Source: Planctomycetes bacterium MalM25 (GTDB lineage: Bacteria; Planctomycetota; Planctomycetia; Pirellulales; Lacipirellulaceae). Taken from it: a stretch of DNA of 64,000 bases. The notes beneath the pieces are model-generated. The model ran no database searches. It was not told the DNA's origin and worked only from the letters and a program-made list of their open reading frames with translations. Position numbers and translations under genes: made by a program. Shown here in pieces: positions 39,152 through 48,082 of this stretch. The DNA lies in assembly GCA_007745835.1 (NCBI GenBank), contig CP036424.1, forward strand, positions 62,001 to 126,000, read 5' to 3'. Position 1 is the stretch's first letter; each line of letters begins with the position of its first letter.

Positions 39152-41089
39152 TCACTTCACGCCGGCCGTGGGACGCACGGCGGCGTCGCGGCGGCGGGAG
39201 GCTTGCTGTTTGCCCTTGGCGGCGGGCGCCTGGCTGGTGCCGGCCAGATAGTTATCGATCCGCGCCGCGGCGCGGATGCGATCGAACTCCTGGCTCATCG
39301 CCAGCCGCAGCTTCTTCTCGTAGATGTCGCGGTGCAGTTCCTTGGCGACCTCGTCCGGGGTCACGCCGATCGATTCGGTGCGTCCCTCGCACTTGAGGAC
39401 AAGGAACTTGTCGCCCACCTGGACGATGCCCGACAGTTCGCCGTCGGCCAACGCGAAGGCGGCCTCCTCGAGCTGGGGCTGACCGCTGAACCGGCGGACC
39501 GGCGGCACCTCGCCGCGGAGACTGCGGCTGGAGGGCTCGATCGAGTACTCCTCGGCCAGATCGCCGAAGTGCTCGATCGTCGGGGTCGCGCGGGCCTTCT
39601 CCCAAACCTCTTGGGCTCGACGGAGGCTGCCCATCACGATGGCCCGGCAGCGGACCTTCTCACCGTAGTTCGCCTCGAACCCCTTCTGCAGGTCCTCCTG
39701 CGTGACTTCGACACGCTGGCTGGTGAGCTTCTTTAGCGCGGCCGACGGCCACAGCGAGTCGCGGTAATACTGGTCCTTCGAGATCTCTTGTTCGGTGGTC
39801 GCCATCTGCAACCACTGGTTGCGGTCCGGCTTGCCCGCCGCGTCGACGACGCCGGCTAGCACGGCGGCGTGGTCCATCTCCGCCTCGACGTCCTGCTGCG
39901 TGAGCGTGACGCTCGCCGACTTGAGCGCCTGGCGGAGCAGCTGGTGCGAGACTTCGACCTGCAGCACCTCCTCGCCGTGGCGGTCGAGGCACTCCTTGCC
40001 GAGCTCCTTCATCGTGACCTTGTCGCCGTTCACCGTGGCGACCACACCGGGCATCGCTTGACGGAGCTTCGGGTCGTTGTAGACGTTCTGGATCAGCGCC
40101 TCGTCTTGCAATTTCGTGAAGAGCGTGTTGGCCACGCCGCGGAGCTTGTGTTCGACGAGCGCTTCGGAGAGTTCGTCACGGACTTGCTCCATCGGCACGT
40201 TGCGTGACGGCACGCGGCCTTCGCACTTGAGGATCACGTGCTGTTGTCCCGCGCTGATGACCGGGGAGATTTCACCCGGCTTTAGGTTGAAAGCGGCTCG
40301 CTCGACCAGCGGTTCGCCCGCGTGCAGGCGGATCGGTTGGATCAAGCCGCCGATGCTCGCGCTGTTCACGTCCTGAGACTTCTGCATCGCGAGGCGGGCG
40401 AAGTCGTCCGGCCTGGCCACCGCCTCGCGGCGGATCTGCTCGGCGGTCGCCGCGTCGCTCACGACGATCAGCCGCGTCCGCACGGCGGGGCCGAAACGGG
40501 TTTCGTAGGCTTTCTGCAGTTCGGCCTCGGTCGGCTGCACCTGGTCGGCGGCCAGTTTGCGGAGGGCCAACGTCGGCCAGAGGATGTCGCGCTTGTACTC
40601 GGTCACGTCGACGCCGCGTTGGTTCTGCAGCAGCTCGAGCCACTGCTCGCGGCCGAGCTTGAACCGCTTCGCCATGCGATCGATCTCGGCGTCGATGTCG
40701 GCCGGGGTGACGCTCACGCCGCGCTTGCGGCAGTGGTGTTCGATGAGGCTCTTGTTGACGAGGCTTTCTAGGACGTCCTCGCCGTGGCGTTCGACGCACG
40801 CCTGAACGAGCGTCTGGCGGCTGATGTCGACTCCGTTGACGATCGCCATCACGTCGTGGGGCGGCCCGCCGGCGGGCAGGTCGGCCATCGCCGGGGTGAC
40901 CTGGTGGCTCTGCCCCTCGGAGGCCGCGCGGTTCTGTGCCTGAGCCTCGTTGCCCCCGACAATGCCCCGGGCCAGCAGGCTGGCGATCAGCACCAGGGCG
41001 CCGGCCAGCAGCAGGGGCCAGCGTCGGCGGGGCGCCGAAGGCAAGGATTCCGTGCGGTCGTTTCTACGATCCGATTGTTTGCGAGCCAT
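39152..41089 (-). CDS. Peptidyl-prolyl cis-trans isomerase with two SurA/parvulin-like halves
   Basis: The 645-aa protein has an N-terminal signal anchor (WPLLLAGALVLIASLLARG) and two similar halves, each with a SurA-N-like helical part followed by a parvulin-like (rotamase) part. The matching phrases are VACVERHGEDVLESLVNKSL-type and CLDRHGEEVLQVEVSHQLL, and VILKCEGR near both ends (QQHVILKCEGR, KFLVLKCEGR). It should act as an exported foldase. Half 2 looks less complete in the isomerase core. It is convergent with the rhomboid-tail gene and 192 bp from the frr stop. Confidence 0.85.
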   Translation of the reverse strand: MARKQSDRRNDRTESLPSAPRRRWPLLLAGALVLIASLLARGIVGGNEAQAQNRAASEGQSHQVTPAMADLPAGGPPHDVMAIVNGVDISRQTLVQACVERHGEDVLESLVNKSLIEHHCRKRGVSVTPADIDAEIDRMAKRFKLGREQWLELLQNQRGVDVTEYKRDILWPTLALRKLAADQVQPTEAELQKAYETRFGPAVRTRLIVVSDAATAEQIRREAVARPDDFARLAMQKSQDVNSASIGGLIQPIRLHAGEPLVERAAFNLKPGEISPVISAGQQHVILKCEGRVPSRNVPMEQVRDELSEALVEHKLRGVANTLFTKLQDEALIQNVYNDPKLRQAMPGVVATVNGDKVTMKELGKECLDRHGEEVLQVEVSHQLLRQALKSASVTLTQQDVEAEMDHAAVLAGVVDAAGKPDRNQWLQMATTEQEISKDQYYRDSLWPSAALKKLTSQRVEVTQEDLQKGFEANYGEKVRCRAIVMGSLRRAQEVWEKARATPTIEHFGDLAEEYSIEPSSRSLRGEVPPVRRFSGQPQLEEAAFALADGELSGIVQVGDKFLVLKCEGRTESIGVTPDEVAKELHRDIYEKKLRLAMSQEFDRIRAAARIDNYLAGTSQAPAAKGKQQASRRRDAAVRPTAGVK

Positions 41090-41213
41090 CGCTCGTTCTC
41101 TCCACCATCCGTGGTATTAACCGGGGGCGCTCGCTGCGCCCTCGCGGCGGGAGAGTAGCAACCGCCGGCGGACCCGCAAAGAGAAATGCGACCGAATGAG
41201 CGATTCGTCTCAA

Positions 41214-41253
41214 GAAAAGAGGCCGCCCCGCCGAAAGCGGGCCGGCCTCTTTG
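41214..41253. terminator. Intrinsic terminator after the rpsB-tsf-pyrH-frr operon
   Basis: A GC-rich hairpin (AAAGAGGCCGCCCCGC, CGAAA loop, complement with one mispair) has T-rich ends on both strands. It lies between the frr stop (41282) and the start of the foldase gene (41089), both leftward, so it would end the operon transcript. Confidence 0.8.
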
Positions 41254-41281
41254 ATAGCGGTGCTAGTTCGAGTCACCGCCG

Positions 41282-41842
41282 TCACTCGTCCATCACCTCG
41301 GCCGTCTTCGTCTTGGCGAGGTCGTCGGCGTTCTTCTCGTGCTTGTTGGTGAGCTCCTGGACGTCTTCCTTGTAGGTCTTGAGCTCGTCCTCGGTCAGCT
41401 CCTTGTCCTTCTCCAGCTGGTCGAGGTGCTTGTTCGCGTCCCGGCGGACGTTGCGGATGCTGACCTTGGTCTCCTCGGTCAACTCCTTGGTGCGGGCGAC
41501 CATCTTCTTGCGCACATCGCCGGAGAGCGCCGGGATGTTGAGCCGGACGACCTTGCCGTCCGACTGCGGCGCCAGGCCGAGGTCGCTGGCGACGATCGCC
41601 TTCTCGATGTCCTTGATGACCGACGGGTCGAACGGCCGGATCACCAGCTGCTGCGGCTCGGGCGCGCTGACGCTGCCGAGCTGTTTGAGCGGCGTCGGCG
41701 AACCGTACGCGTCGACGCGCAGCGAATCGACCATGCCCGGGTTCGCCCGGCCGGTGCGGATGCCGGTGAGGTCGCCCTTGAGCTTGTCGAGGGCTTTGTC
41801 CATTCGCTCCTCGGCGTCGAGGAGGATTTCATCAAGCTTCAT
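41282..41842 (-). CDS. frr: Ribosome recycling factor
   Basis: The 186-aa protein matches RRF over its full length: EERMDKALDKLKGDLTGIRTG, ASPGMVD-type sequence (RANPGMVDSLRVDAYG), APEPQQLVIRPFDPS, and VRKKMVARTKELTEETKVS. RRF with EF-G splits the post-termination ribosome. It is the last gene of the rpsB-tsf-pyrH-frr series, followed by the terminator at 41214. Confidence 0.97.
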   Translation of the reverse strand: MKLDEILLDAEERMDKALDKLKGDLTGIRTGRANPGMVDSLRVDAYGSPTPLKQLGSVSAPEPQQLVIRPFDPSVIKDIEKAIVASDLGLAPQSDGKVVRLNIPALSGDVRKKMVARTKELTEETKVSIRNVRRDANKHLDQLEKDKELTEDELKTYKEDVQELTNKHEKNADDLAKTKTAEVMDE

Positions 41843-41929
41843 GACAGAAGAGGGGCTAGCAGCTAAGTGTTGATTGCAAGTTATTGTTCTGACGGCGAGC
41901 CGTAAGCGTAAGCGCCCGGAGAACCCAAA

Positions 41930-42679
41930 CTAACCGGCCGGCGCCGCGGCGGCGCTCGTCACGCGCGTGCCGAGGGTCTCCCCCCGCACGGCGCGCTCGA
42001 TGTTGCCATCGTTGCGGTAGTTGAACACCAGGATCGGCAGGTCGTGCTCCATGCAGTGCGCGATCGCGGTGGAGTCCATCACGCGGAGGTCCTTGTCACG
42101 CACCTGCTGGAAGGTCAGGTGGTCGTACTGGACGGCGTGCGGGTTCTTCTCGGGGTCGTCGTTGTAGACGCCATCGACGCGGGTCGCCTTCATCAGGATG
42201 TCGCACTCCAGCTCGAGCGCCTTCTGCGCGGCGGCGGTGTCGGTCGTCACGAAGGGGGCGCCCGTGCCCGCGGCGAAGATCACGATGCGGCCCTTCTCCA
42301 GGTGGCGCTTCGCCCGCCGACGGATGAAGGGCTCGGCGACGCCGTCCATCTTGATGGCCGACATCAGGCGGGTTTCGGCGCCGAGCGACTCGAGCGCGTC
42401 TTGCAGTGCGAGCCCGTTGATCACGGTCGCCAGCATCCCCATGTAGTGGCCGGTGGCTTCTTGGATGCCCGTTTTGCCCGCGGTGAACTGGGCCCCGCGG
42501 AGGATGTTGCCCCCGCCGATCACGATCCCGATCTCGACGCCCCGCTCCGCGGCGCGGATCGTCTGCTTCGAGATGTGGACCACCTCCTCCATGCTGATCC
42601 CCCGCTCGCCCGGCGGGGCGAAGCTCTCGCCCGACAGCTTCAGGAGGATGCGTTTGTAGGGCGAGTCGGAGTCGGACAT
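41930..42679 (-). CDS. pyrH: UMP kinase
   Basis: The 249-aa protein shows UMP kinase motifs: [29 protein letters not shown], the [18 protein letters not shown] segment, and [17 protein letters not shown]. It phosphorylates UMP to UDP with ATP, a hexameric enzyme of the amino-acid-kinase fold. It lies in the expected place between tsf and frr. A dispersed palindrome and a terminator stand in the gap between it and tsf, so some transcripts probably start separately for pyrH-frr. Confidence 0.97.
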   Translation of the reverse strand: MSDSDSPYKRILLKLSGESFAPPGERGISMEEVVHISKQTIRAAERGVEIGIVIGGGNILRGAQFTAGKTGIQEATGHYMGMLATVINGLALQDALESLGAETRLMSAIKMDGVAEPFIRRRAKRHLEKGRIVIFAAGTGAPFVTTDTAAAQKALELECDILMKATRVDGVYNDDPEKNPHAVQYDHLTFQQVRDKDLRVMDSTAIAHCMEHDLPILVFNYRNDGNIERAVRGETLGTRVTSAAAAPAG

Positions 42680-42792
42680 GCGGGGCGTGGCCTGGATTCA
42701 CGTTGGGGACGCCCCGAGTCTAACGACCTGCCAAAGGAACCGCCAAGCCGCCGGGATCTCTCAACAACAACCGAGCCCGTAAAAAATACGCT

Positions 42793-42863
42793 GGGAGGGC
42801 GAGGCTCCCGCCGAGCCTTGAAGCGGGCGCCCGACGCCGGCTCAGCAGGAGCTTCGCCCTCCC
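42793..42863. repeat. Dispersed palindromic element, family D
   Basis: Two inverted 25-bp arms (42793-42817 and 42839-42863) beginning GGGAGGGCGAGGCTCCCGCC match with three mismatches. It lies between tsf and pyrH, next to the terminator at 42877. Confidence 0.8.
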
Positions 42864-42876
42864 GGCGAGCTATAAA

Positions 42877-42908
42877 AAACGCCCCGGGGCAATAGCCCCG
42901 GGGCGTTT
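42877..42908 (-). terminator. Intrinsic terminator after tsf
   Basis: A perfect 14-bp stem (AAACGCCCCGGGGC, AATA loop, complement) is followed on the - strand by a T run, 25 bp beyond the tsf stop. Confidence 0.9.
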
Positions 42909-42933
42909 GGTTCATGTCATTCTACGGCTGCGA

Positions 42934-43782
42934 TCAGCCGGCGGTCGCTTCGCTGGTGTCGCCCAGCTTCCAGAGCGTGAAGCCCTTGAGCTCCATGCCG
43001 CCCTGCTTGGCGATCTTGCCGACGGTCTGCTTGTCGTCCTTCACGAAGGGCTGCTCGGCGAGGACCTTCTCCGCGTAGAAGTTCCGCATGCGGCCGTCGA
43101 CCATCTTCTCGATGATGTTCTCGGGCTTGCCCTCCTTCTTGGCGGCCTCGATGAGGATGCCGCGCTCCTTCTCGACCTCGGCCGGGTCGAGGTCTTCCTT
43201 GTTGGTCGCCAGCGGCTTCATCGCCGCGACGTGCATGCTGATGTCCTTGGCCAGGTCGTCGGCGCCCCCTTCGACCATGAGCAGCACGCCGCTCTTGCCG
43301 TCGAAGTGGACGTAGCCGCCGGTCGGGCCCTCGACCCGCTCGAGGCGGGCCAGCTTGAAGACTTCGCGGATGCGGTTCTCGAGGTCGGCTTTCACGTCCG
43401 CGAGGGTCTTGCCCGCTTGGCTGGGCGAGGGCTGAGCCCACAGCTCGTCCGCGTTGGCGGCCCCAGGGCCCGTGGCGAGTTGCTTCGCGAGGTCGTTCGC
43501 CAGAGCGATCACCTCTTCGTGGCCGGCGACCGGAGCCGACTCGACCTGCAGCTCGACCAACGCGCCGGCCGGTTGATCGACTCCCGTGAAGATCGCGATG
43601 CGGCCCTCTTCGGTGGCCCGGTCGCGGCGGCCGTCCATGAGCTTGAGGCCCTTCTCACGGAGCGCCTGCTTCGCGGCTTCCTTGTCGCCGCCCGCCTCGG
43701 TGAGGGCCTTCTTGCAGTCCATCATCGGGAGCTGCGTCTCTTCGCGCAGCTCCTTGACCATCGCGGCAGTGATTTCAGCCAT
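42934..43782 (-). CDS. tsf: Translation elongation factor Ts (variant core motif)
   Basis: The 282-aa protein has the EF-Ts N-terminal module (ITAAMVKELREETQLPMMDC, KKALTEAGGDKEAA) and two further subdomains ending in YAEKVLAEQPFVKDDKQTVG. EF-Ts regenerates EF-Tu-GTP. The usual ETDFVA loop that enters EF-Tu is replaced by ESAPVA (residues 81-86). It is the second gene of the operon, followed by a terminator and family D element. The ATG at 43782 gives the standard N-terminus (MAEITAAMVKELR). Confidence 0.95.
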   Translation of the reverse strand: MAEITAAMVKELREETQLPMMDCKKALTEAGGDKEAAKQALREKGLKLMDGRRDRATEEGRIAIFTGVDQPAGALVELQVESAPVAGHEEVIALANDLAKQLATGPGAANADELWAQPSPSQAGKTLADVKADLENRIREVFKLARLERVEGPTGGYVHFDGKSGVLLMVEGGADDLAKDISMHVAAMKPLATNKEDLDPAEVEKERGILIEAAKKEGKPENIIEKMVDGRMRNFYAEKVLAEQPFVKDDKQTVGKIAKQGGMELKGFTLWKLGDTSEATAG

Positions 43783-43912
43783 GTCTCTGTCAGGTGGGTT
43801 GGCGCCCGTCCGCCGAAGCGGCGATCCGTGGCGCAATTGCGGATGGGAGGGTTCGGGGTGCGGATTGGTTGCTGGAATCCGCGATCCGAATTCCGCAATC
43901 CGCAAAGAGCAC

Positions 43913-44707
43913 TCAGCTCGCGGCGACCGGGGCGTCGTCCGCGGCGGCCTTCTCGGCGATGGCCTTTTCCTCGGCCTTCTTGGCGGCTTCCTTCGCGGCG
44001 CCCTCGTTCGAGGCTTGCTGCTGCATGGCGGCCTGGGCCTTGCCGGCGGCGACCGCGTCGGCCAGCAGGCGGGTGATCACCTCGATCGACCGCATGCTGT
44101 CGTCGTTGCCCGGGATCGGCAGGTCGATCGTGTCCGGGTCGCAATCGGTGTCGATGAGCGACACGACGGGGATGCCCAGGGCGCGGGCTTCCTTGACGGC
44201 GTTCTTCTCTTTCTTCGGATCGACCACCACCAAGCACTCGGGCAGGCGGGTCATCGTCCGCATGCCGTTCAGGTTGCGGTAGATCTTGCGGTACTCGCGG
44301 TTGAGCGTCGACTGCATCTTCTTGGAGTACGAGTTGATCGCCTCGCTGCCGCGGATCGATTCGAGTTCCTCCAACCGGCCAAGCCGGTCGCGGATCGTAC
44401 GGAAGTTGGTCAGGGTGCCGCCGAGCCAACGCTCCGCGACAAACGGCATGCCGCAGCGGGCCGCCTCACGCTCGATCGACTCCGACGCCTGACGCTTGGT
44501 GCCGACGAACAGGATCAGGCTGCCACGGCCGGCCACATCGGCCAGGTACTTCTTGGCCCGCAGCAGACCCCGGATGGTCTCGCGGACGTCGATGATGTGG
44601 ATCAGGTTGCGGCGGGCGTAGATGTAGGGCCGCATCTTCGGGTTCCACCGGCTCGCGCGGTGACCGAAGTGGACGCCTGCCTCGACCAACTCATTTACTA
44701 GCGACAT
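43913..44707 (-). CDS. rpsB: 30S ribosomal protein S2
   Basis: The 264-aa protein matches S2: [78 protein letters not shown] and [25 protein letters not shown] stands nine nt before the ATG at 44707; the earlier ATG at 44716 is too close to that site. A lysine/alanine/glutamate-rich tail ([16 protein letters not shown]) extends beyond the usual end. It heads the operon. Confidence 0.97.
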   Translation of the reverse strand: MSLVNELVEAGVHFGHRASRWNPKMRPYIYARRNLIHIIDVRETIRGLLRAKKYLADVAGRGSLILFVGTKRQASESIEREAARCGMPFVAERWLGGTLTNFRTIRDRLGRLEELESIRGSEAINSYSKKMQSTLNREYRKIYRNLNGMRTMTRLPECLVVVDPKKEKNAVKEARALGIPVVSLIDTDCDPDTIDLPIPGNDDSMRSIEVITRLLADAVAAGKAQAAMQQQASNEGAAKEAAKKAEEKAIAEKAAADDAPVAAS

Positions 44708-45124
44708 CTCAATCATCTCCTTGGGCACACCAGCAATCCTCACGGGGCGGTCGCCCGGTGAGCCGTCAGACGTTCCCTGGGAGGGGCCCCCCTAGAGGGG
44801 TCGTCTGCGGGCCAGCGTTGGGGTCGTTTCGGCCTGCGGTTAAAGGAAGTTCGCGAACCACCCGGGCCGTTCGGGGGTCGCGAGTCTGGCTAGCGTAACG
44901 CTCTCCAGAATGGGGGTCAATCGCCGCCGCAGGCTTGTGGCCGGGGGCCTCGATCCGCTGGCGGCGGGCCACGGGCTTCGGCTTGGGGGGCGGAATCACC
45001 CGAACCCCTTGATTCGGCGCTAGTTGCGGCCTGTCCGACCCCCGATTACGATTCGTGGCTCGGCTTTGTTTTTTTACTCGGCCCTGGGGCCCCCTGGCTC
45101 CAGGTTCACGCGGCGGAAAACGAC
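44708..45124. other. Divergent intergenic region between rpsB and ilvN (417 bp)
   Basis: It must hold the promoters of the leftward rpsB operon and of the rightward ilvN-ilvC pair. Apart from the structured element at 44755-44812 I see no gene, repeat or RNA. A short open frame on the - strand (44766-44999) has no start context and proline-rich composition and is not counted. Confidence 0.6.
44755..44812 (-). promoter_or_regulatory. Candidate structured leader of rpsB mRNA
   Basis: Read on the - strand, CAGACG and CGTCTG (44802-44807 and 44767-44772) close a three-way junction holding the hairpins CCCC-TCTA-GGGG and CCCT-CCC-AGGG; three more base pairs extend the outer stem past a bulge. It lies about 60 nt before the rpsB start. 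S2 autoregulates through leader RNA in some bacteria; here that is inference. Confidence 0.3.
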
Positions 45125-45640
45125 ATGCGACACGTCCTCTCGGCCCTCGTTCAGAACGTCCCCGGCGTGTTGGCCCACGTTTCGGGGATGCTCGCCTCGC
45201 GGGCTTACAACATCCACAGCCTGGCGGTCGGTGAGACCGAGGAGCCGGAGCTCTCGCGGATGACGTTCGTCGTCGTGGGCGATGACAACATCCTCGAGCA
45301 GGTCCGCAAGCAGCTCGAGAAGATCGTCACGGTCGTGCGTGTGGACGACATCAGCAGCAAGGACCACGTCGAGCGGGACCTGATGCTCGTGAAGGTCCAG
45401 GCCGACAAGGACGACCGCCCCGAGATCCGCGAGCTGACCCGCATCTTCCGCGGCCGGATCGTCGATGTCTCGTCGGCGGAGATGATGATCGAGCTCTCCG
45501 GTCAGGAGAAGAAGATCGAAGCCTTCATCGACATGCTGCGTCCCTTCGGCATTCTTGAGCTGTGCCGGACCGGCCGGATCGCGATGGTCCGCAGCATCAA
45601 TCGGCCCACGCCCGGCGTACCCGCCGAGGCCAGCAAGTAG
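45125..45640 (+). CDS. ilvN: Acetolactate synthase small (regulatory) subunit
   Basis: The 171-aa protein has an N-terminal ACT domain with [20 protein letters not shown] and [20 protein letters not shown], then the C-terminal domain with [20 protein letters not shown]. It activates the catalytic subunit and gives valine feedback control in branched-chain amino acid synthesis. The large subunit (ilvB) is not in the window. It precedes ilvC by 128 bp on the same strand. Confidence 0.95.
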   Translation: MRHVLSALVQNVPGVLAHVSGMLASRAYNIHSLAVGETEEPELSRMTFVVVGDDNILEQVRKQLEKIVTVVRVDDISSKDHVERDLMLVKVQADKDDRPEIRELTRIFRGRIVDVSSAEMMIELSGQEKKIEAFIDMLRPFGILELCRTGRIAMVRSINRPTPGVPAEASK

Positions 45641-45768
45641 TTCCGAGTCGGAAGCGGGAAGTCGGGAGGCGGAGCCGCTTCCTTCCAGTTTCCAACTTCC
45701 CCATTCCCATTCAGGCGCCGCGGCCGGTTCGGTTCTGCGGTCAGACTCCAAACCAAACAGAGACCGCT

Positions 45769-46800
45769 ATGGCCAAGATTTACTACGACGCCGACATCTC
45801 CCCGCTCAAGGGCAAGACGGTCGCCATCCTCGGCTACGGCTCGCAAGGCCACGCCCACGCCCAGAACCTCCGCGAGAGCGGCGTGAACGTCGTGGTCGGT
45901 CAACGCCCCGGCGGAGCGAACTACGAGCTGGCCAAGGAGCACGGCTTCGAGCCCGTCTCGGCCGCCGAAGCGACCAAGCAGGGCGACGTCGTCAACATCC
46001 TGCTGCCGGATGAGATCCAGGCCGACTTCTACAAGTCCGAGGTGAAGCCGAACCTCAAGCCGGGCGCCATCCTGATGTGCTCGCACGGCCTGAACATTCA
46101 CTTCGGCCTGGTCGAGCCCCCCAAGGACGTCGATCTGTTGTTGGTCGCCCCCAAGGGCCCGGGCCACTTGGTCCGCAGCGAGTTCGAGGCGGGCGGCGGC
46201 GTGCCCTGCCTGATCGCCACCCGCAAGGGCGACGCGGCCGGCGCGGACGACGACATGTCGGACGAGTCGTCCGACGTCTTCAAGATCGGCATGGCCTACG
46301 CCCACGGCATCGGCGGCACCCGCGGCGGCGTCATCCGCACGACCTTCGCCGAAGAGACCGAGACCGACCTGTTCGGCGAGCAGGCCGTCCTGTGCGGCGG
46401 TGTCAGCGAGCTCGTGAAGGCGGGCTTCGAGACCCTGGTCGAAGCGGGCTACCAGCCCGAGATGGCCTACTTCGAGTGCATGCACGAGCTGAAGCTGATC
46501 GTCGACCTCTTCTACCAGGGCGGCCTCAACTACATGCGTTACAGCGTGAGCAACACGGCCGAGTACGGCGACTACAAGTCGGGCCCGCGCGTGGTGACCG
46601 CCGAGACCAAGGCCGAGATGAAGCGCATCCTTGAGGATATCCAGTCGGGCCGCTTCGCCCGCGACTGGATGCTCGAGAACCGCGCCGGCGCCCCGATGTT
46701 CAAGGCGACCCGCCGCAACGAGCAGAGCCACCCGATCGAGAAGGTCGGCAAGGAGCTGCGGAAGATGATGAGCTGGATCGACGAGAAGGAAGTCGGCTGA
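45769..46800 (+). CDS. ilvC: Ketol-acid reductoisomerase
   Basis: The 343-aa class I enzyme has the Rossmann motif [20 protein letters not shown], the loop [51 protein letters not shown] and the knotted C-terminal domain ([49 protein letters not shown]). It converts acetolactate to dihydroxyisovalerate with NAD(P)H and Mg. The start at 45769 ([16 protein letters not shown]) is the family start. A long terminator follows. Confidence 0.97.
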   Translation: MAKIYYDADISPLKGKTVAILGYGSQGHAHAQNLRESGVNVVVGQRPGGANYELAKEHGFEPVSAAEATKQGDVVNILLPDEIQADFYKSEVKPNLKPGAILMCSHGLNIHFGLVEPPKDVDLLLVAPKGPGHLVRSEFEAGGGVPCLIATRKGDAAGADDDMSDESSDVFKIGMAYAHGIGGTRGGVIRTTFAEETETDLFGEQAVLCGGVSELVKAGFETLVEAGYQPEMAYFECMHELKLIVDLFYQGGLNYMRYSVSNTAEYGDYKSGPRVVTAETKAEMKRILEDIQSGRFARDWMLENRAGAPMFKATRRNEQSHPIEKVGKELRKMMSWIDEKEVG

Positions 46801-46823
46801 TCCAGCGGCTCGGACAGTTTGCT

Positions 46824-46872
46824 AACCAACAAAGAAACCCCGGCCAACTTGGCCGGGGTTTCTTTGTTGGTT
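46824..46872. terminator. Long hairpin terminator after ilvC
   Basis: A perfect 24-bp inverted repeat around position 48 of the line (46824-46847 and 46849-46872, beginning AACCAACAAAGAAACCCCGG) forms an unusually long stem with T-rich right arm. It can also act for the convergent leftward gene ending at 46943. Confidence 0.88.
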
Positions 46873-46942
46873 CTCGCTGGTTGTAACCCGGACCAGGCTT
46901 GGTCGGGGCGATCGATTCGGGGCAACCCCCAGTAGCTCGGGG

Positions 46943-47965
46943 CTATTGGTTCAGCAGTTGGGGACGGTGTCGCGATCCCGCCATGCCCAGTCCACAGAGT
47001 ATCAGCAAGAGCGACCCGGGCTCGGGGACGGCCAGGGAGACTCCGTTGTCGGAAGACGCGCCGTAGTTGTCGGCCCAGATCGGGTAGTCGCTGTTGCCGA
47101 CGAACCCGTCGCCGTCGCCGTCGCCGGGGACGTCGAACATCAACCAGTTGTCTTTCCAAACCGTGTAGTCGGCCGCGTCGACGACGCCGTCCTCGTTGTA
47201 GTCGCCCACGAGGGGTTGCTCGCCACCGACCACGAAGGCCTGCAGGTCGTCGAGATCGCCGTCGAACACGTTCGCGTCGACCGGCGACTCGCCGCCGAGG
47301 TTCTCCGTCCAGCTGTACTGCCAGAACGCCCAGCCCTGGGAGCCCCAGATCCCGATGCTCGACGAGCTGGGCGGGCTGCCCAAGCCGTTGGGCGCCGCGA
47401 ACCAGAGGTCGAACGAAGCGAGGTCTGGCTCGTAGTAGTTCTTCGAGTAGTTGCCGTTGGAGTAGATGATCACGTCCAGGCCGAGACGGTCTTGGACCAC
47501 CGAGTTGAAGTCGCGGATCCAGTCGGACAGGTAGGCCCGCTGCTCGGACACCGTGTTGATCTCGCCGCTAGACGGTAGCTCCTCCACATCGAGCACGGGG
47601 CGGAGGTACTCGCCCGGGTAAGTGGTGTAGTACGGCTCGATGGCGTCGACAAAGTCGTTCGCCTCGTTGATGGCGTCCTGCTTGACCGGGTCGGCGAGCG
47701 TGCCCACGGCCGAGTCGGGCCGCGCGTAATGGTACGGCCCGATCGGCACCCCCGCCGCTCGGGCGCCGTTCATGTTCTGGACGAATCGATTGTCGACGAA
47801 GTTGACGCCCTCGGTCGCCTTGGCGAAGCCGTAGGTGATGCCGTCGTTCTTCATCGTGTTCCAGTTCACGAAGCCCTGGTGGGTCGAGACATCGACCCCG
47901 AACAGGTCCGCGTGGGCCGACGCGGCCATCAGCAGCGTGGTCGTGAGGGCGAGGGCGTAACGCAT
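46943..47965 (-). CDS. GH25 muramidase-like protein with dockerin-like module and PEP-CTERM tail
   Basis: The 340-aa protein has a signal peptide (MRYALALTTTLLMAASAHA) and a GH25 (lysozyme-type) domain with FGVDVSTHQG (D25), FAKATEGVNF, YHYARP and the catalytic pair D126/E128 in PVLDVEELP. Residues about 258-310 are two dockerin-type calcium loops (GDYNEDGVVDAADYTVWKD, GDGDGDGFVGNSDYPIWAD), and the C-terminus is PEP-CTERM-like (VPEPGSLLLILCGLGMAG). It should act on peptidoglycan or another glycan outside the cell, then be anchored or sorted. The ATG at 47965 gives the signal peptide. Confidence 0.88.
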   Translation of the reverse strand: MRYALALTTTLLMAASAHADLFGVDVSTHQGFVNWNTMKNDGITYGFAKATEGVNFVDNRFVQNMNGARAAGVPIGPYHYARPDSAVGTLADPVKQDAINEANDFVDAIEPYYTTYPGEYLRPVLDVEELPSSGEINTVSEQRAYLSDWIRDFNSVVQDRLGLDVIIYSNGNYSKNYYEPDLASFDLWFAAPNGLGSPPSSSSIGIWGSQGWAFWQYSWTENLGGESPVDANVFDGDLDDLQAFVVGGEQPLVGDYNEDGVVDAADYTVWKDNWLMFDVPGDGDGDGFVGNSDYPIWADNYGASSDNGVSLAVPEPGSLLLILCGLGMAGSRHRPQLLNQ

Positions 47966-48082
47966 GCTTCTTGTTCCGGTAGAGATTCCTCGGGCCGGTT
48001 GGCCCTCGGGCGTGGGGCCTGCCATACTGTTCCGGCAGGCCGACGGCGTATTCCTTCAAACCTCCATCATGGCGCGCCCCTC

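Noticed and set aside
41890-41925. Short GAGCCGTAAGCGTAAGCG repeat between frr and pyrH
   Set aside because: May be a fragment of another dispersed element, but only one short copy is present and no inverted partner is seen.
44766-44999. 77-codon open frame upstream of rpsB
   Set aside because: Proline-rich translation without ribosome site, overlapping the candidate leader of rpsB; no sign of coding.
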